64,000 nucleotides of DNA. Source: Colletotrichum lupini. Its lineage: Eukaryota > Ascomycota > Sordariomycetes > Glomerellales > Glomerellaceae. Under the pieces are notes generated by a model, which was not told the DNA's origin, did not search any database, and saw only the letters and a program-made list of their open reading frames with translations. The first letter of the stretch is position 1; each line of letters starts with the position of its first letter. Location of the stretch: positions 5,642,001-5,706,000 of the forward strand of contig NC_064678.1 in the NCBI RefSeq assembly GCF_023278565.1, in the 5' to 3' direction. The translations under genes and the position numbers were made by a program. Below, piece after piece: positions 36,679 to 47,835 of the stretch.

Positions 36679-38277
36679 TGTGGCGGCTATGTGGTGCGTG
36701 GTGGGCGCGGAGAGGAGAGGTTTCGATATAATGCCGCGGAGTACGGTTTTGCGGATCGCCTGAGGTTGGGACTCTATGGGAAATTCGTGGAGCATCCCGG
36801 AGATGCGCAACGATTCGGGACGGACAGGTCATGTGATCATCCTTCAGATTCCGGCACGCGCCACGTTAGGTGTGGCTCATGACTACAATGTGGCTGATGA
36901 GAAGACCCGACAGCACGGACCACCCAGAGGCAGAGGTGCAGATTTCGTGATTGGATCCCGGGCCCGATGAGGTAATTGGAGCTACCAACGGGATGCCCGC
37001 CCACGATAGCACTGCAGACCCTGCTGCGAATGATTGGGAATTGCATTTTGTGGTGCTGGGCAAAGCCGCAGGGAACCGGCGGAGGTGGAGCTCCCCTTCG
37101 ATGGTCTGGAAGCTTGAAACTTTTCATTCTGGGCTTTTTGGGATTGCGATTCAGAGACTTTGGACGTCGTCTGGGATGTCTTTTGGACACTTGGCGTCTC
37201 TTGTCTTTTTAATCGCAGCTCTTCTCACAAGGACATTGGCAACTGTTTGGAGCGAAATATACATCTTACCAGACTACATAGCTGCCAGTCATTAACGTGA
37301 GATAAACGACACTGCGTCATCTTCTGTTGCTGATCATCCAGGGCTGTAAACAAGAATTGGGAATATCGGCTGCTCCCGGGGTTTGAGCCAGCACCCGAGG
37401 GAAGCTTCCCGTCTTCCTCGGTGGTTTATTCGTAGTGGTACTCTTTGCTTAACGGCAGAAAAGCAACGGGCGCGTCATCGCACAGGTCCCTTCCTTCAGC
37501 AGCCCATTTCACCCGTGGACCTGCTCCGGCACATCTTATCCAGCGCTCCAACTGCTCCTTCCTCCCTCCCAGCCCACTAGATTACGCCTGCCTCCACCTG
37601 TAAGAGTACCCTGAGCGTGGGGACCTCCTGCCAAAAAGACAGCCGATAGCTCGCATCATTTTGCTCTCGTGCTCCGTCCCGCTCCACCTCGGCGCTTTTT
37701 CGCAATATCCAATCTCCAACTCCCCCGACTGCGCTCTTACTGCGTACCGTACCGACCACCACCACCACCACCACCACCTCTCGTCCTGCTCCCCTTCTCC
37801 GCCGTCCGCCTCCTTTCTCACCCCTCACTTCCCGATCCCGTGTGCTTGGGAGCCTCCTTCTCGCCAGAACCGTTCTCGAATACCTGCCCTAGACAACTGT
37901 TCCCCCGCAAGGCCAATGGGCTGCGATAACCGCTAGTCGTTCAGTGTCACGGCGGCGTGGGAGCGTTCCCCGCATACCGGGACACTTGGGAAGGTCCAGC
38001 ATCTATCCAGCTACCAGACTGAGACGTACACGACAGACACAAACGGAGAGACGGCCAAAGAGAAAAGACACCAAAGAAGCAGCACGAACGTCGAACAAAT
38101 CACGACGAATACACCGAGAGAACCGGCTTAGTCTACCCGCACTTTTCTTCGCATCCAGTTCTCCGAGAACCAGCAAACGTAGCGGGACATCGCCGCCTTT
38201 TCCTTGCTGATACCGTACCCAGCTTGCGCCTAACCTCCGCACTTCTGAATCCCGATCATCCTCAACAGTGAGAGGGG
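36679..38277. other. Divergent promoter region QCR7 / NAD+ carrier
   Basis: 1.6 kb with no gene. It includes an (ACC)8 microsatellite. The last ~700 bases are C/T- then A/C-rich, leader-like for the carrier. Confidence 0.6.
37755..37778 (+). repeat. (ACC)8 microsatellite
   Basis: Eight perfect ACC units in the leader/promoter of the carrier gene. Confidence 0.9.
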
Positions 38278-39668
38278 ATGTCTCACGACGAACAACCCGA
38301 CGCTGAACGAGGCGCACCGCACCCCAACGACGAAGAATATGGGCCTTACCCGACCTCGACATATCCCAACTACAGCAGCTCGAGAGCGTACCCAGCCACA
38401 GCTCCTGCCCGCGCAGCGATAGCTGCTATTGAAGAGGCCGTTGCTGTCATGCCCACCAACGAGACGATTACTGCCTTTGAGCGGTGGGCAGCTGGCGCCT
38501 CCGACGCCCAGTTCAACGCCCTGTCCGGTGCTGTGGGAGGATTTACCTCGGGCGTTGTTACGTGCCCGCTCGACGTTATCAAGACCAAATTGCAGGCCCA
38601 GGGTGGCTTCAACCCGGTTGAGAAGGGAAGACATGTCGGACATGGCCCGAAGCTTTACAATGGACTGCTTGGCACCGCCCGTGTGATTTGGAAGGACGAG
38701 GGAATACGCGGCATGTATAGGGGACTCGGCCCGATAGTACTGGGTTATTTGCCCACCTGGGCTGTATGGTTTACCGTCTACAATAAGAGCAAGGACTGGT
38801 TGAAACACCGTCATGGTAAGTGGAAGTCTCTGTTATTGGGGCGTTGTGGGAGTCATGTTGGCTGACTCGAGATACAGACAACACGGTGTTGATCAACTTT
38901 TGGTCATCCATCATCGCTGGTGCCAGTAGCACTGTCGTCACGAATCCCATTTGGGTAATCAAGACTCGCTTGATGTCGCAAAGCGTTGCCCATGACCCGG
39001 GCAAGTATCATTCGCAGTTCCCGAGATCGGGCAACACACCAACTTCCAGACCGACAAATCACAGCTCATGGCACTACCGGTCAACAATCGATGCGGCACG
39101 CAAGATGTACACTTCCGAGGGCGTCCTTTCCTTCTACTCTGGTCTCACACCCGCCTTGCTGGGACTTACGCACGTGGCAGTGCAGTTCCCAGCATATGAG
39201 TATCTGAAAACGAGGTTCACTGGCCAGGGTATGGGAGAGCCGACTCAGGGCGATTCTCAAGAGTCGCAATGGATGGGAGTGCTGGGTGCTTCGATATTAT
39301 CGAAGATCATGGCGAGCAGTGCCACATACCCTCACGAGGTGATCCGCACGAGACTGCAGACACAGAGAAAGCCCGTGGGAGGAGCCGAGTATCTACAGGG
39401 TCTGGGAATCAAAGTCCCTTTATCCGAGGACGGCAAACCGCAGCAGCCGTTTACACCAAAGTATCGCGGCGTGGTCAGCACCTTCCGGACGATCCTCAAA
39501 GAGGAGGGCTGGAGGGCCTTCTACGCTGGCATGGGCACTAACATGATGCGAGCGGTGCCGGCCGCGACAGTGACGATGCTGACGTATGAGTTTGCGATGA
39601 AACATTTGAATCATGCGAGGAGCGAGGGCAAGAGGAAATTAGGAAGGGGTACACCTGCCGAGCCATGA
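38278..39668 (+). CDS. NDT1: Mitochondrial NAD+ carrier (Ndt1/Yia6-like)
   Basis: Exons 38278-38815 and 38878-39668 give 442 residues. Three mitochondrial carrier repeats each hold the P-x-[DE]-x-x-[KR]-like signature: CPLDVIKTKLQAQ, NPIWVIKTRLMSQ and YPHEVIRTRLQTQ. The second has W in place of the acid, as in the NAD+/folate/pyrimidine branch. FNALSGAVGGFTSGVVTCPL and GLGPIVLGYLPTWAVWFTVY are close to yeast Yia6. The N-terminus (~75 residues before the first helix) is a disordered extension rich in Pro, Tyr and acids. Function: import of NAD+ into the matrix in exchange for nucleotides, by family analogy; a pyrimidine-nucleotide carrier is the main alternative. Confidence 0.88.
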
Positions 39669-40472
39669 TCTGGTAGGGCAGAAGCCAGAGAGAGCGGTCT
39701 CATTTCGAAGAAGACAGAAGTGGAGAGAGAGAAACTTGTCAAGGCAATATGTGCGTTTTAGCAGTCTCGAGGGGAAAAGAGAAGATGTTGAGATTAGGAA
39801 ATGGGGATGGGATTTTCCAGATACCCTTAACTTTGGTCGTCAGGTATAGACAAACTCGATTCAGGTCACGGAAACCAAGCAATACTTCCCCTTTCTTTAC
39901 TTGAGAGATGGGACCTTCGACCCATCCCTCCCTCATCTTCATCACATGCAAAGGATGGTTTTCTTTCCTAGTTCACAACCGATTTCGGACACCTATGGTA
40001 GTTCATAGTTGAGAAGCGGGGGGAGCATGGCATTGTTTATTCCTACCGACGGGAAGTAGGGCGGCTCACTTTTGTAGCATTACACTTGTTTGGCGCGGAG
40101 TATACAAGGAGTTTGATACGAAAACACACTGAAGCCATGTTTGTGTTTTCACTCTCTTTTGGTATTGAGCAGTCCGCAGTTGCCAGAGACAGAAACGTGG
40201 GCAGAGAAGGGAGGGGGTATAACTACATTAGAAAACCGTGAAACAAACTCCAAAAAAGAGTAACGAAAATTAACCCGCGAAAGCCCTACTGCTTTCCTCC
40301 TTGCCATTGAACTAGCTTTTTGGTCTGCAACTCCTGATACAGAGGGGCAGTGATCGATGCTGTGGGAGATGTGGCCTTTCACTGTGTCTATCCGGTGAAC
40401 TTGCCGCGCTGCGTTCGTTCAGCACAGCGCGGTTTTGGCGCCACGCTCACAAGATCCAATGCATTGGGAACC
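39669..40472. other. Convergent 3' region
   Basis: About 800 bases downstream of the carrier and of the small gene at 40473. No coding evidence. Confidence 0.55.
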
Positions 40473-40917
40473 TTAAGACGGGCTACCGTTGCCGGGTCCA
40501 TGGCTCGGGCCGTGGGGATGTCTCTGCACAAACGTCAGTTTCTTCATCCCGAAGTTCCCACTGCTGTATAGCATTTTCCAAAGGGGGGGGGGGGGAATGG
40601 GTAGACGTACGGCCTGATCACGCGCCGAGCGGATTGATGAGCGGGTGTATCTGGTTCGATATTAGCTTTCACCTCACGATCCTTCTGAACAGCAGACATC
40701 CGAAGAAGACGTATCGTTATGTGAACCCTGAGACAGATGACCCCAAGTGTTAGACTTACGCGAAGAGGATACAGGCCATCGTGAAGGCGGCTAGAGGGGC
40801 CGTGATGGTCTATGGGGAAGGGGGGGTGTTGTCAGTTCAGGAGGTTCTCTTCATTTGGGGAAAGTTTCGTCTTTTTCCTAACCCGCTTACCTTTGGTGTC
40901 AGGTTTCCCTTCTTCAT
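40473..40917 (-). CDS. Small single-pass membrane protein (four short exons)
   Basis: Predicted exons on the minus strand are 40917-40891, 40809-40760, 40650-40611 and 40523-40473, giving 55 residues. The protein starts MKKGNLTPKTITAPLAAFTM, continues ACILFAYTRSSIRSARDQA and ends in a His/Gly/Pro/Ser tail. Introns have GTAAGC, GTAAGT and GTACGT donors, AG acceptors and plausible branch sites (GCTAAT, CTGAC), and all phases match. I recall similar small proteins with a hydrophobic segment followed by YTRSSI in other filamentous ascomycetes, of unknown function. The third intron holds a run of 13 C. The final exon is the least certain; reading through the third donor would give a different tail. 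Confidence 0.55.
40583..40595 (+). repeat. G13 homopolymer
   Basis: Thirteen consecutive G on the plus strand inside the predicted third intron of the small membrane protein gene. Confidence 0.85.
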
Positions 40918-41719
40918 CTTATGAGCATCGCCCGACCGGAGGACGTATGTTATTCTGTGTTTTGGGATGCGGTGAGGTTTGAGGTTTCGCGAGGGTGAGA
41001 GGGGGTGTGTGTAAGTGAGGTGAGTGGGATCATGGATGAGATGTGGATGGGCTGATTGTGGTTAGAGGATTGGGGACTGGTGGGGGGATATGCATGTATC
41101 CGGGTCAAAGAAGTGATTATAGGCATATGAGGTTGGCTTTGCCCTGGAGGGCTTGTTGGACTAGGTTTCGTTCAGTTGTGTTCAGGGACAAGTTTTGTAA
41201 TGACAGAACTTTGGCAGGGCAAGCGAGATATCTGTAGTCCCAAGAATGGTCACGTTTTCTAACGCGAACGCTCTTTCGTTGTTGAGAGACTGATAATTGA
41301 TGTCTTGGCTAATCGGTGCTTGACTTACAACAACGTGCCGTTGTTGTTCTCCCAAACTATCTTACCTAAGTCAAAGGCATGTAAAGAGAGGTAATGGAGA
41401 CAAAACACGATGAGACAGACATACGTAGTACGAGTAAATCTCTATGCCATTTGAATTGAGCTTTGAGTAGACAAACCTTTTCCATCGACTCAGTGTGATG
41501 GTGCAAGGATGCGAAGAAGTCAGAGAAAAGCGGCCTTCACATTAGCAACGCAATGAGAGTGGACCCACACGTGAAATCAACTAGATTTTTTTGTAGCGTC
41601 TGCCAAAAAGGATTAAAAAAGAAAGGATTAGCGGAGGAGAATCGTGTAGGTTATCCAAAGCCTGCAACACAAAGGGTTCTCCAAATACTCCAAAAGGTTA
41701 AGCCCGTGATAGCTTCACA
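40918..41719. other. Intergenic, promoter of the small gene and 3' flank of tRNA-Leu
   Basis: No gene seen. An AAAA run on the plus strand near 41692-41695 (TTTT on the tRNA strand) lies about 25 bases beyond the tRNA and could be its RNA polymerase III stop. Confidence 0.55.
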
Positions 41720-41801
41720 TGACAAGAGTGGGATTCGAACCCACGCCAATTACTTGACTAGCACCTGAAGCTAGCGCCTTAGACCGCTCGGCCATCTTGC
41801 C
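41720..41801 (-). tRNA. tRNA-Leu (anticodon CAG)
   Basis: 82 nt, class II, no intron. Acceptor stem GGCAAGA pairs with TCTTGTC (one G-T), with discriminator A. D arm is GCCGAGCGGTCTAAGGC. Anticodon stem CTAGC/GCTAG encloses the loop TTCAGGT, giving anticodon CAG (reads CUG). The variable arm is 13 nt. The T arm is GTGGG-TTCGAAT-CCCAC. CCA is not encoded, as usual in eukaryotes. It lies 95 bases beyond the stop of the HET gene on the same strand. Confidence 0.97.
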
Positions 41802-41896
41802 TTCGTGTTGTTATTGAGATCCTGGGCTCGGGTAGAGTTTATGTTAGATTCGTCGCGGGTCGTGGCGGGCGAATCACGCTTAACCGAGATATCTTG

Positions 41897-43765
41897 TTAA
41901 TCGACAACGGCATCTGAGCTGTTCCCGGGAGATAGTTGAGGTCCCTTCTTGAACGAAACAATGACCTCGCAGGCGCCTTCGGCTGCGTCATGAGGAGCGA
42001 TGCTGACTGTGACCTCTTCCTCCGTACCGTCAGACAGCCGGATGGTGCGCGAAGCCGGATTCGTGCTTGTCGCAAAGTACTCTATTGGGCATAGTTGTAA
42101 TGCCGGCCGAAAAGGGTAAGTCTTGTATCCGCCTCGCACTATGTAAACCAACATGTGTCGGGCAGTTGCGTACGAGGTTGATGTTTCATCCCACTTGCCA
42201 AGTTGGTCGATCATCCATCTACCCATTTCATCTTCTTCATAGTTCAGCAAAGCAGCCCAGCATTGGCGGGATCTAGATTTGAGGCCCTCGGTGATGGCGC
42301 AAATGAGGAGGACTTTTTCGCCCGAACGAAGACAGAAGTGCAGAAAACGAGCTTCCGTTGCGTTGCGAACTGCTTCCTGCTTGACTTTATCGAGAAATAC
42401 TCGATTCAGGCGATCCCAGAGCGCACTAGGTTGTGCATGGAGAGTCTCGAATGGACCATCATTCAGGAGCTGGATATCGACAGAAACGAATATTGCGTTC
42501 TTCAACCTGGTACTCTGCATTTCCAAGGCCGCTTCGGAAGTCAAATGGCGTACTAGCTTAACAGGTTTGACTTTCTCATCGTACACCCACGATTTCAATA
42601 CCTGTATCCCTGGCAGGCTTGGTGCTGAACGGCCTTGTAGGCTGTGAGACTGTGCGATTAAACTCCAGGGCTTATAACGCACAAACCCGGAGGATGTTTT
42701 GGCAATCATGACACCTATTAGAATGGAATTGCCGTCGCCGTAGCTTCTTGAAGACGTCGGCTTAGGTAAATCTGGGTTCAGAAAACTGCAATGTAGCGGT
42801 AGCACGTATCCTGCTTCATCCCGAGTGCTGGCATTGTCGCCGAAGCCATCTATGTACCAGAGCACGGTTTTGATTGAGAACTTCGTCCTGGTCACGCCAA
42901 CTTCAAAGTCTTCGGACAGCGTCATGTTGTTGATCAGCTTCAGATTTGAGCATGCGATAAAGTCGGACGGTGACTTTGCAAGCAGTCCGCTGTATTCTTC
43001 TTGTCGCTCTGGATCTGTGACCGATGAGGCCCAGGCAAGTAGAGACAGATCGTTTGTTTCTTGCATAATCTCAGACTGCAGCCGGGCAAAGGCTTTCTCG
43101 CCTTCGCCGTACAGCAAAGGCATGTTGATATCAAAAATACCTAGTAGGCAATAGGCAGAGTCTTCGGTTCGAGTAGTCTGGCGTTTTGAGGCCCAAGACA
43201 TGCGGGTTGCAACGGGGACCTTGAGTAGAGGAGCCTTGCCAATAAGGATGGCCTCGTCGATGCCTGTGATGGACGATAAGAAGGGCGACAAAGTATCCTT
43301 TGAACCAAGTAGCTGCCAGGACGCGTTGTAAAAAGTGACGACCTTTGGCGCAATCAGCTCTTGAAGAGTCCAACCCCGGGTGAACCACCGAGAAGCCCTC
43401 AATTTTTCGAGTAATGTGGCCGAGCCAGCCAGGTCATTCACATCTGAGAGATAGGCGAAACAGATCCATGACCGGTTGTACCAGCGGAACATTGAGTTGA
43501 TAGCCTCGGATAGCTCAGCGCTGGATGCTTTGTCGATGCAGCAAGTGTCGACCCATACGTAACCCAAGTCGAGGGATTTGGCCACTCGGCATGTGTTGTA
43601 AATCTTGTGGTAACCGGACTTTCTCCATACATTGTCGTCTCTTTGGTTTTTGAGTTCCTGGAAGGACACTTCTTCGCTAGCCCAGGTATGAGAGAGGATA
43701 GCATAAGGAAAATCTGGCTCGATGAACTCCTCCAGCTGAAGGGTATCGACGTTGATGAGCCACAT
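41897..43765 (-). CDS. HET-domain protein (heterokaryon incompatibility type)
   Basis: A single exon of 622 residues. The HET domain sits at the very N-terminus with its three blocks in order. Block 1 is PYAILSHTWASEEVSF. Block 2 runs from GYVWVDTCCIDKASSAELSE to MFRWYNRSWICFAYLSDV. Block 3 is RWFTRGWTLQELIAPKVVTF. The usual continuation AYCLLGIFDINMPLLYGEGE and FARLQSEIMQ follows. The remaining ~370 residues are a beta-rich region common behind HET domains; I see no NACHT, WD40 or ankyrin part. HET proteins trigger or regulate cell death after fusion of unlike hyphae, but most paralogues, including this one, have no tested role. Start at MWLINVDTLQLEEF is the canonical N-terminus. Confidence 0.94.
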   Translation of the reverse strand: MWLINVDTLQLEEFIEPDFPYAILSHTWASEEVSFQELKNQRDDNVWRKSGYHKIYNTCRVAKSLDLGYVWVDTCCIDKASSAELSEAINSMFRWYNRSWICFAYLSDVNDLAGSATLLEKLRASRWFTRGWTLQELIAPKVVTFYNASWQLLGSKDTLSPFLSSITGIDEAILIGKAPLLKVPVATRMSWASKRQTTRTEDSAYCLLGIFDINMPLLYGEGEKAFARLQSEIMQETNDLSLLAWASSVTDPERQEEYSGLLAKSPSDFIACSNLKLINNMTLSEDFEVGVTRTKFSIKTVLWYIDGFGDNASTRDEAGYVLPLHCSFLNPDLPKPTSSRSYGDGNSILIGVMIAKTSSGFVRYKPWSLIAQSHSLQGRSAPSLPGIQVLKSWVYDEKVKPVKLVRHLTSEAALEMQSTRLKNAIFVSVDIQLLNDGPFETLHAQPSALWDRLNRVFLDKVKQEAVRNATEARFLHFCLRSGEKVLLICAITEGLKSRSRQCWAALLNYEEDEMGRWMIDQLGKWDETSTSYATARHMLVYIVRGGYKTYPFRPALQLCPIEYFATSTNPASRTIRLSDGTEEEVTVSIAPHDAAEGACEVIVSFKKGPQLSPGNSSDAVVD

Positions 43766-45252
43766 GGCCGGTACTTGCAGCCAGACAGATGTGGTTTCTC
43801 AGGGACAGCAACTAAAGACAGATGGGGTCTGAGGAATGAAGTAAGAAGGCTAAGTTGGTTGCAAAAGATGAGGGAATGGGCGTGCTCGTTGACGAGAGGA
43901 AGGTGTCTTTAGCAGAGCGGAGGGCAGATGAGATTTCGAAGAGATCGTTGCCTCACTTGAGACGGAGTTGAGTGAAAAGCCAGAACCAACGAATCAGGAT
44001 TGCAGGTTACAGTTGGAAAGATGTTGGCATATGAGAAGGTGCATATGCGTGTTGGAAGGCGCTTACACAAGGCGTTCTACGCCGGGATCTGCTTCCGCCT
44101 GCCTCACACATCTTGGAGGAGGTATTGTTGGACCTGTATCCTCATCAGGTCGGTGATGGCATCTCGAACCACTGACTGCCACCGGAGGAAAGTAAGATGT
44201 AGCAAAGAGATTAAGAGGATGAACGCAAAGCACGGTGTGTAAGAGACAGAAGTGTCAATGACGGCTGGTTGCTCGGCAGGTGAGACAGCGTACTTAATCT
44301 CACATCGGTGACATCGGCTTTTAGGCCCAGCCATCTGGTGTTTCCCCCCACAGCAAGCCCGACGCCGGACGGGCACCAGAACGTGCGCTCCCTTGGAGGC
44401 TAGCTTCACTAAGACCGCCAGCTCGGGGTCGAGGAACGCACGGGCAATGGTCGAAAAGCTTACTGGACGATGGACAGGGGTGCGAAGACGTTCTTCACTG
44501 TTGAGAATGAGGGAAATGGCAGATGGGAGGTCAAGAGAGGTCGGGCGGCAGGGAAACAGCCGAGAGCACGAAAGGCACGAACTGAGGGACCTGCACCTCT
44601 TTCTTGCTCCATACTGAGTGCTGACCATGCTTGCTTGCTCTCGTTTGGGGGAACCCAGACACGCAGATTCCGAGCCAGCACTCTTCAAGGCAGAGCAACC
44701 ATACAACGTTGACACGGCACCACCACCACCCCCAGAAACAGCAACGGCTAATAATACCGCTGCTCACGGCGACCGGAGCTTAATAATTAGGCTGAGCCAG
44801 ACAGAAAGGAGAAACACAAAGAGGAGGGGAGGCTGGACGTGAGTGGGAAGGGAAGAGACACTGAACAGGGACAGACTGGGGGCGCCCGCACCAGCACCCG
44901 CGACGCACCGCACCGCACCGCCAAAATGCAGCAGCGCAACACGGCAGGACATCTGCATCGCATCAGCCCCCTGGTCCCGGCTGAAGCTCTGGCCATGGCC
45001 GCCTGTGATTGGCTCATCTCGAGGACGTCCTCTTCGACCTCCTGTTTACCTCTCAACTTCCCTCGATTCCCGTAAACCCCCTCCCATCTCTTGCAATTTC
45101 GCATTCTTTTCCCATCGCATCTGGATCGCATCACCAGCGCATCGCCGCTATTCAAGTCGCACACTCTCTGCGATCTCCCCATTGTATATCTCTCTACGGA
45201 TACCCGTACCCACCCTACACAGCATACATCCTAGCTGAGTCTATATACCACC
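43766..45252. other. Intergenic between HET gene and peroxiredoxin
   Basis: 1.5 kb upstream of two divergent genes. Open frames at 44100-44800 overlap on both strands and lack motifs. The last ~250 bases are leader-like for the 45253 gene. Confidence 0.55.
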
Positions 45253-46158
45253 ATGCCTGTCGAGCTTCGCAAGCGCAAGGCCCCCGAGCCTGCTCCGGCT
45301 CCGGCGCCCAAGAAGGCCTCGTCCAAGGTCGCCAAGGCGGCCGACAAGGTCAAGGGCGCCGTCAAGGGCAAGGCCGAGAAGCCTGCCGAGAAGCCTGTTG
45401 AAAAGGTTGCCGAGAAGCCCGTCGAGAAGCCCGCCGCTGCCAATGGCTCTGGCAAGAAGGTCAAGGCGGCTAAGGGTGAGACAATCGACCTCGACGGCTT
45501 CGGCGGCGACATTGAGACCAATGATGGCGAGAAGACGACCCTAAAGGAGCTCGTCGACAAGAGCAAGGCCGGCGTCGTCCTCTTCACCTACCCGAAAGCC
45601 TCGACTCCCGGATGTGAGTGTGTCCCTGCACCGATAGATGCTTGGTAATACCTACCTCTTGCCCGATCAACCGTGCTGACGAGCTTTTGATATCCAGGCA
45701 CCAAGCAAGCCTGCCTCTTCAGAGACTCGTACGAGCCGCTTACCAAGACGGGTTTCGCCATCTACGGCCTGTCCATGGACTCGCCCAAGGCCAATACCAC
45801 CTTCAAGGAGAAGCAGAAGTTGCCTTACCCGCTGCTCTGCGACCCCAAGGCGACCCTGATTGCTGCCATTGGCCTGAAGAAGCCGCCCAAGAGCACCCAG
45901 CGCGGCGTCTTTGTCGTCGACAAGGCCGGCAAGGTCCTCATCGCTGAGCCCGGTAGCCCCGCGGGCACCGTTGACGTCGTCACGGCGCTGATTGAGGGCG
46001 GCGATGTCGACGGTGCCGAGGAGGCCGCGACTGAGGCCCCTGCCGCCGATGCCAAGGAGGAAGAGGAGGCGGCCAATGGAGAGGTCAAGGCTGATGAGGA
46101 GAAAAAGGAGGATGCTGCCGATGAGGCCGAGAAGAAGGATGAGAAGAAGGACGAGTAA
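45253..46158 (+). CDS. DOT5: Bcp/PrxQ-type peroxiredoxin, Dot5-like, with charged tails
   Basis: Exons 45253-45613 and 45698-46158 give 273 residues. The central ~150 residues are an AhpC/TSA-Bcp fold: VVLFTYPKASTPGCTKQACL with peroxidatic Cys and resolving Cys four residues later, then FRDSYEPL, LPYPLLCDPKATL and STQRGVFVVDKAGKVL. It should reduce hydroperoxides using thioredoxin. Yeast Dot5 is the nuclear member of this group. Here the N-terminal 70 residues are Lys/Ala/Pro-rich, with a nuclear-signal-like ELRKRKAPEP and repeated EKPxEK units. The last ~60 residues are a Glu/Ala/Lys acidic tail. Both tails are low complexity. The single intron falls inside the codon for the peroxidatic cysteine. 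Confidence 0.93.
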
Positions 46159-46679
46159 TTATGTCATATTGCTGCAGTGTAAGTATAATTTCGTGACGGA
46201 AAATGCGTTTGCAATTGGAGGGCCTGAACAGCGCAAGGCAAGGCAGGGTTTTCTTGTATCCGTATAGTAGCTGGGAATTGATTGTCTGGCGTTGGGCGTG
46301 TGCATTGCCTTTTTCCATTCCTCGTCGGCGTATTCGAGATGCACAGCTCTGCGGTGCGTTGCGAAATTGCGCGCCATCTTGACCCACGGCCGATTCGATG
46401 CGATGAACCCCCCGGAAATTCCAGCGATGTAGCTTTACAAGGGGAAGTGGTGAAGTGGATACTTTGGTCCAAGAGCTGGTGGTGCTGGGTTGCAAATTCA
46501 AGCACGGCTATTGCTTCGACCGGCAAAACCTCGGCCCTCCGGTTCCTTGCCAGAAACTGGAGCACTCTCTCCCGTCCCCCGAACCTCACAACCAACCTCA
46601 AGCTGGTCATCGAACCGTTTGCCAATCGAAACCCACCAACCCCAAATCTCCCCTCCACCGTCTACAGACGTCGCCAAAG
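46159..46679. other. Short intergenic between tandem plus-strand genes
   Basis: About 520 bases: 3' UTR of the peroxiredoxin, then the promoter/leader of the complex I subunit. No other gene. Confidence 0.6.
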
Positions 46680-47544
46680 ATGGCCTCCAAGGCAATTGCG
46701 AAGGCTGCGGCAGGCGGTCTCGTGGAGATCTCCCAGGTACGAACCTCAATTGATCCTGCGAAAAAGCAGGGAAATCCAAACACCATCACGAATCATCACG
46801 GCCACCACCATGCTTCCACCACCCCTCCGACGAACCATTGAACGACCTCGATTGAGCAAACAGTAGCTAACCTTGTCCTCTTCCTCCTCCTACAGAAGCA
46901 CACCCTCCAGTCCACAGGCATCTGGGAACGCATCCGCCGCTCCCTGGCCATCGACCCCAACCGCTCCTCCGGCGTGCCCTTGAACCCGACCTTCCGCAAC
47001 CCGGCACCGGGCGCCAACGACCCCCTGGCCTACGACGACCCCGTCACCGTCCCCGCGGGCGACATCGCCGACAACCCGTACTGGAAGCGCGACGCCCGCC
47101 GCAACTACCCGGCCATCAGCGTCGTCAACCAGGCCGACGTCGTCGGCCTGCTGGCCGTCGGGTCCGCCGCCAACCCGCGCGTCGAGCTCATCGGCGAGGC
47201 GGGCGAGAAGGCGCTCGTCGCGGCCAAGGAAGAAGGAAAGACGACGGGCATCGCGGCTTACCTCGAGAAGAACGCCGCGCAGGGCGCCGTCGAGGCGAGC
47301 AAGGAAGCGCTGTTTACGAATGGGTTGCCGCCGACGCCGAGTGGTGAGAGTTTGAAGAGTGGGAAGTGGGATGTGCACAAGTACAAGGTCAACGAGGAGC
47401 AGACCTACGGTGAAGGGTGAGTTTTGATTTCGTTCTGCTCTCTTTTTTTTTACTCGGGGAGAGGGGGGCGTCGTGTGGTTTGGTGACGACGAGGAACTTT
47501 GCTAACCTTGAGTGAACAGCTACCCTTGCCGGACTTTTGCTTGA
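46680..47544 (+). CDS. NADH:ubiquinone oxidoreductase 21.3 kDa subunit (complex I)
   Basis: Exons 46680-46736, 46896-47416 and 47520-47544 give 200 residues. The sequence resembles the Neurospora complex I accessory subunit of 21.3 kDa: KHTLQSTGIWERIRR, RSSGVPLNPTFRNPAPGA, YDDPVTVPAGDIADNPYWKR and RRNYPAISVVNQADVVGLL. The C-terminus is KWDVHKYKVNEEQTYGEG with the last eight residues (YPCRTFA preceded by G) from a 25-base exon. It is an accessory subunit of the matrix-facing region of complex I in filamentous fungi, absent from S. cerevisiae, which lacks complex I. The N-terminus (MASKAIAKAAAGGLVEIS) is basic and acid-poor at first. Confidence 0.9.
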
Positions 47545-47835
47545 GCAATTTGGAAACCGCGGGGCTCGCTGTACAGTGTGGAGAGAGGAGGGACAGTTGT
47601 AAATATGAAGGGCACTAGATTCCATTGAAACGTTTTTCTTTTCTTCACGTTCACGTCTCCAAGAATCGACCTCTGCAGGTCTGCGTGCTACTCTATTCGT
47701 TCGTTGGGTACCTCACCCCCGTTTCTCATGATGTAGCCGTTTTCAAAATCTCAAACGGCCATCGACAAAAACCGCCCCATATGTTGTCTTCCTTGATAAG
47801 ACAAGAAACAACAAGAAAAGAAGAAAAAAACTCCC

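Noticed and set aside
44104..44715. 203-codon minus-strand open frame
   Set aside because: No ATG in good context, no motif, and open frames overlap it on the plus strand.
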